From: Planctomycetia bacterium
GTDB lineage: Bacteria > Planctomycetota > Phycisphaerae > Phycisphaerales > SM1A02
Direction: 5' to 3'
Assembly (NCBI GenBank): GCA_009936695.1
Contig: JAACEA010000200.1
Location: 1 to 6,748, forward strand
Length of the DNA stretch: 6,748 nt
Made by a program: the position numbers and the translations under genes. Shown in pieces: positions 5,072-6,748 of the stretch; position 1 is the stretch's first letter; each line of letters begins with the position of its first letter. The notes beneath the pieces are model-generated. The model was not told the DNA's origin. It saw only the letters and a program-made list of their open reading frames with translations, and made no database searches.

Positions 5072-6748
5072 ACCAAGGCGAGGAACGTCCCGGGAAGACC
5101 GGTTGCGAACGAGACGACGCCCCCGTGGTGCCGGCTCGTCGCGCGTACTGGCGCAGTCTCGACGACCTTCAGGACACCGAAGACTTCCGGGCGTGGATGC
5201 ACCGGGAGTTCCCCTCGGACGCGGATCTCCTCGAAGGCGAGGATCGCCGTCAGTTCATGAAGGTGATGGGCGCCTCGTTCGCGCTCGCCGGGCTGGGCGC
5301 GGCGGCATGTCGTCGCATCCCCGAATCCGTCATCGTCCCCTACTCCGCTCGACCCGCCGGGCGAGTGCCCGGAAATCCGGTGCACTTCGCATCCGCGTGC
5401 GAGCGCGGCGGCGTGGCGAAGGGCCTGTTGATCAAGACCATCGACGGCCGTCCCATCAAGCTCGAGGGGAACCCGGATCACCCGACCTCCGTGGGCGCCT
5501 GCGACGCGATCACCCAGAGCGGGATTCTCGAAGCGTACGATCCGCACCGAAGCCGTTCCGTGCATCGCGACGGCGAGGCCTCCGACGCGTCGGCGTTCAC
5601 GACCTGGGCCGATCAGCGATTCGGCGTCGACCTTCGAAAGGCCGGCGGCGCCGGGCTCGCGATCCTCGCGGAATCCTCGGGCAGCCCGAGCATGGTTCGC
5701 ATGCGGGCCGAGTTCATGTCCGCGTTCCCGAAGGCGACCTGGCACGAATGGGAGCCGATCACCGGAGACGCGGAACGTGCGGGCACCGAGCTCGCGTTCG
5801 GATCGCCGTACCGCGTCCATCCGATGCTCGACGCGGCGGACGTCGTGGTCTGCCTCGACGCCGACCCGCTCGCGACGCATCCCGACGCGAGTCGACTCGC
5901 CCGCGACTGGGCCTCGAAGCGACGCCTCGATGCGGACGATCCGAAGGATCAGCAGCTCAGCCGCGTCTACGCGGTCGAGGGCGTGCTTTCGATCACCGGC
6001 ATGAACGCCGACGACCGGATGGCGGTCCGCAACGGCGACGTCGCCGCGGTGGCCGCCTCGATCGCCCGCGGTCTGGGCGTGTCGATGAACGGACTCGAGG
6101 CGCTCGCAGGCACCGTGGCCCTCGAGGGTCGCAACGCCGAGATCCTCGAGGCGATGATCCGCGACCTGAAGGCGCATCCCGGCAAGTGCGTGGTGATGGC
6201 CGGCGAGGGCCAGCCCCCCGCGGTGCACGCGATGGCCGCGGCGATCAACGACGCCCTCGGGAACGCGGGCAAGACGGTGGCCTACACCGCCGATGCCGCA
6301 CCGTCCCGCACGGCGAGCATCCGGTCGCTGGCCGAGGCGCTCGGCGCCGGATCGGTCGAGACGCTGGTGGTGGTCGGTGGCAACCCCGTCTACGACGCAC
6401 CGGCCGACCTCGACTTCGCCAAGGCGATGAGTCGAGCGAAGGAGACCGTCCATCTCTCGCTGCGGGCCAACGCCACCTCCGCGGTCTGCACCTGGCACCT
6501 GCCTCGGACGCACTTCCTCGAGAGCTGGGGCGATCTCCGCGGCTACGACGGAACCATCTCGATCGTCCAGCCCACCATCCAGCCGATGATGCCCATCGAC
6601 CAGAAGGGCTGGAGTCCGATCGAACTGGTCGCCCAGCTGATCGGCGCGGAGCCGAAGGCGGGATACGACATCGTCCGGGCCACCGAGTCGGCGCGATCCC
6701 GAGCCTCCGGCACCACGTTCGAAGCGGAGTGGCGACGCATCCTCGATG
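5059..6748 (+). CDS. actB: Alternative complex III molybdopterin-oxidoreductase-like subunit ActB, C-terminus cut by window edge
   Basis: Main periplasmic subunit of alternative complex III; 563 codons are visible. YWRSLDDLQDTEDF...FP (30-52) is the N-terminal tag of Tat-variant-translocated molybdopterin oxidoreductases. Then comes DRRQFMKVMGASFALAGLGAAAC (62-84), with the arginine pair at 63-64 and Cys84 at a lipobox-like position. The body shows LIKTIDGRPIKLEGNPDHP, VVGGNPVYDAPADLDF (438-453) and HLPRTHFLESWGD (480-492), followed by YDGTISIVQP. All are characteristic of the ActB1 half. No CxxCxxxC cluster motif follows the signal, as expected for ActB1, which in the family lacks the molybdenum cofactor. 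The ferredoxin-like ActB2 half, with several Fe-S clusters, would follow beyond the window. Its ATG lies inside the last codons of actA (13-nt overlap) with only a weak upstream GGAAAA, so translation is probably coupled to actA. Start at 5059 is preferred because it keeps the full conserved extension. Confidence 0.94.
   Translation, partial: MSSLNQGEERPGKTGCERDDAPVVPARRAYWRSLDDLQDTEDFRAWMHREFPSDADLLEGEDRRQFMKVMGASFALAGLGAAACRRIPESVIVPYSARPAGRVPGNPVHFASACERGGVAKGLLIKTIDGRPIKLEGNPDHPTSVGACDAITQSGILEAYDPHRSRSVHRDGEASDASAFTTWADQRFGVDLRKAGGAGLAILAESSGSPSMVRMRAEFMSAFPKATWHEWEPITGDAERAGTELAFGSPYRVHPMLDAADVVVCLDADPLATHPDASRLARDWASKRRLDADDPKDQQLSRVYAVEGVLSITGMNADDRMAVRNGDVAAVAASIARGLGVSMNGLEALAGTVALEGRNAEILEAMIRDLKAHPGKCVVMAGEGQPPAVHAMAAAINDALGNAGKTVAYTADAAPSRTASIRSLAEALGAGSVETLVVVGGNPVYDAPADLDFAKAMSRAKETVHLSLRANATSAVCTWHLPRTHFLESWGDLRGYDGTISIVQPTIQPMMPIDQKGWSPIELVAQLIGAEPKAGYDIVRATESARSRASGTTFEAEWRRILD

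Noticed and set aside
5062..6513. Long open frame (483 codons) antisense to actB
   Set aside because: It mirrors the actB codons on the opposite strand, has an Arg/His/Gly-rich composition with no recognisable domain, and actB itself is strongly conserved; long antisense frames are common in GC-rich genes.

Overview
This is a GC-rich bacterial chromosomal window with four protein genes, two of them cut by the window edges, and one unusually structured intergenic region. It suggests an aerobic or facultative, Tat-competent, Gram-negative-type bacterium. The start of an alternative complex III (act) operon with a very long Tat-variant ActB leader fits Planctomycetota best (possibly a Phycisphaerae-like lineage); Acidobacteriota, Gemmatimonadota, Verrucomicrobiota and others cannot be excluded. 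No mobile elements, tRNA, rRNA or CRISPR were seen.

Layout. (1) Minus strand, 1-1771: tatD (TatD-family metal-dependent DNase) followed 53 nt downstream by tatC (Tat translocase core subunit, truncated by the left edge just before its last membrane helix). This TatC has a greatly enlarged periplasmic loop between TM3 and TM4. (2) A compact divergent intergenic region, 1772-1880. (3) Plus strand, 1881-3998: a 705-residue three-part fusion of an APC-superfamily permease, a PTS EIIA type-2 domain with a retained phosphorylatable-type histidine (His533), and a C-terminal TrkA-C/RCK_C-like domain. (4) A 419-nt region, 3999-4417, with terminator-like hairpins, a (GGGGTC)n G-quadruplex motif, a 7-7-7 dyad, a convincing sigma70-type promoter with a 17-nt spacer, and a predicted mRNA leader of about 90 nt with two stem-loops and a 7-codon upstream ORF. 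(5) Plus strand, 4418 to the right edge: actA (pentaheme membrane-anchored cytochrome c) overlapping actB (Tat-variant molybdopterin-oxidoreductase-like/Fe-S subunit, cut by the right edge).

How the genes fit together. ActA and ActB are the first two subunits of alternative complex III, a quinol:cytochrome c (or directly oxidase-coupled) oxidoreductase that replaces the bc1 complex. ActB carries a twin-arginine signal and so is an expected client of the Tat translocase whose TatC is encoded nearby on the opposite strand. The permease fusion between them is probably an independent, regulated amino-acid, polyamine or K+ transporter. The most interesting parts are the tripartite transporter, the modified TatC, and the layered regulatory architecture in front of actA, which also decides the actA start codon.
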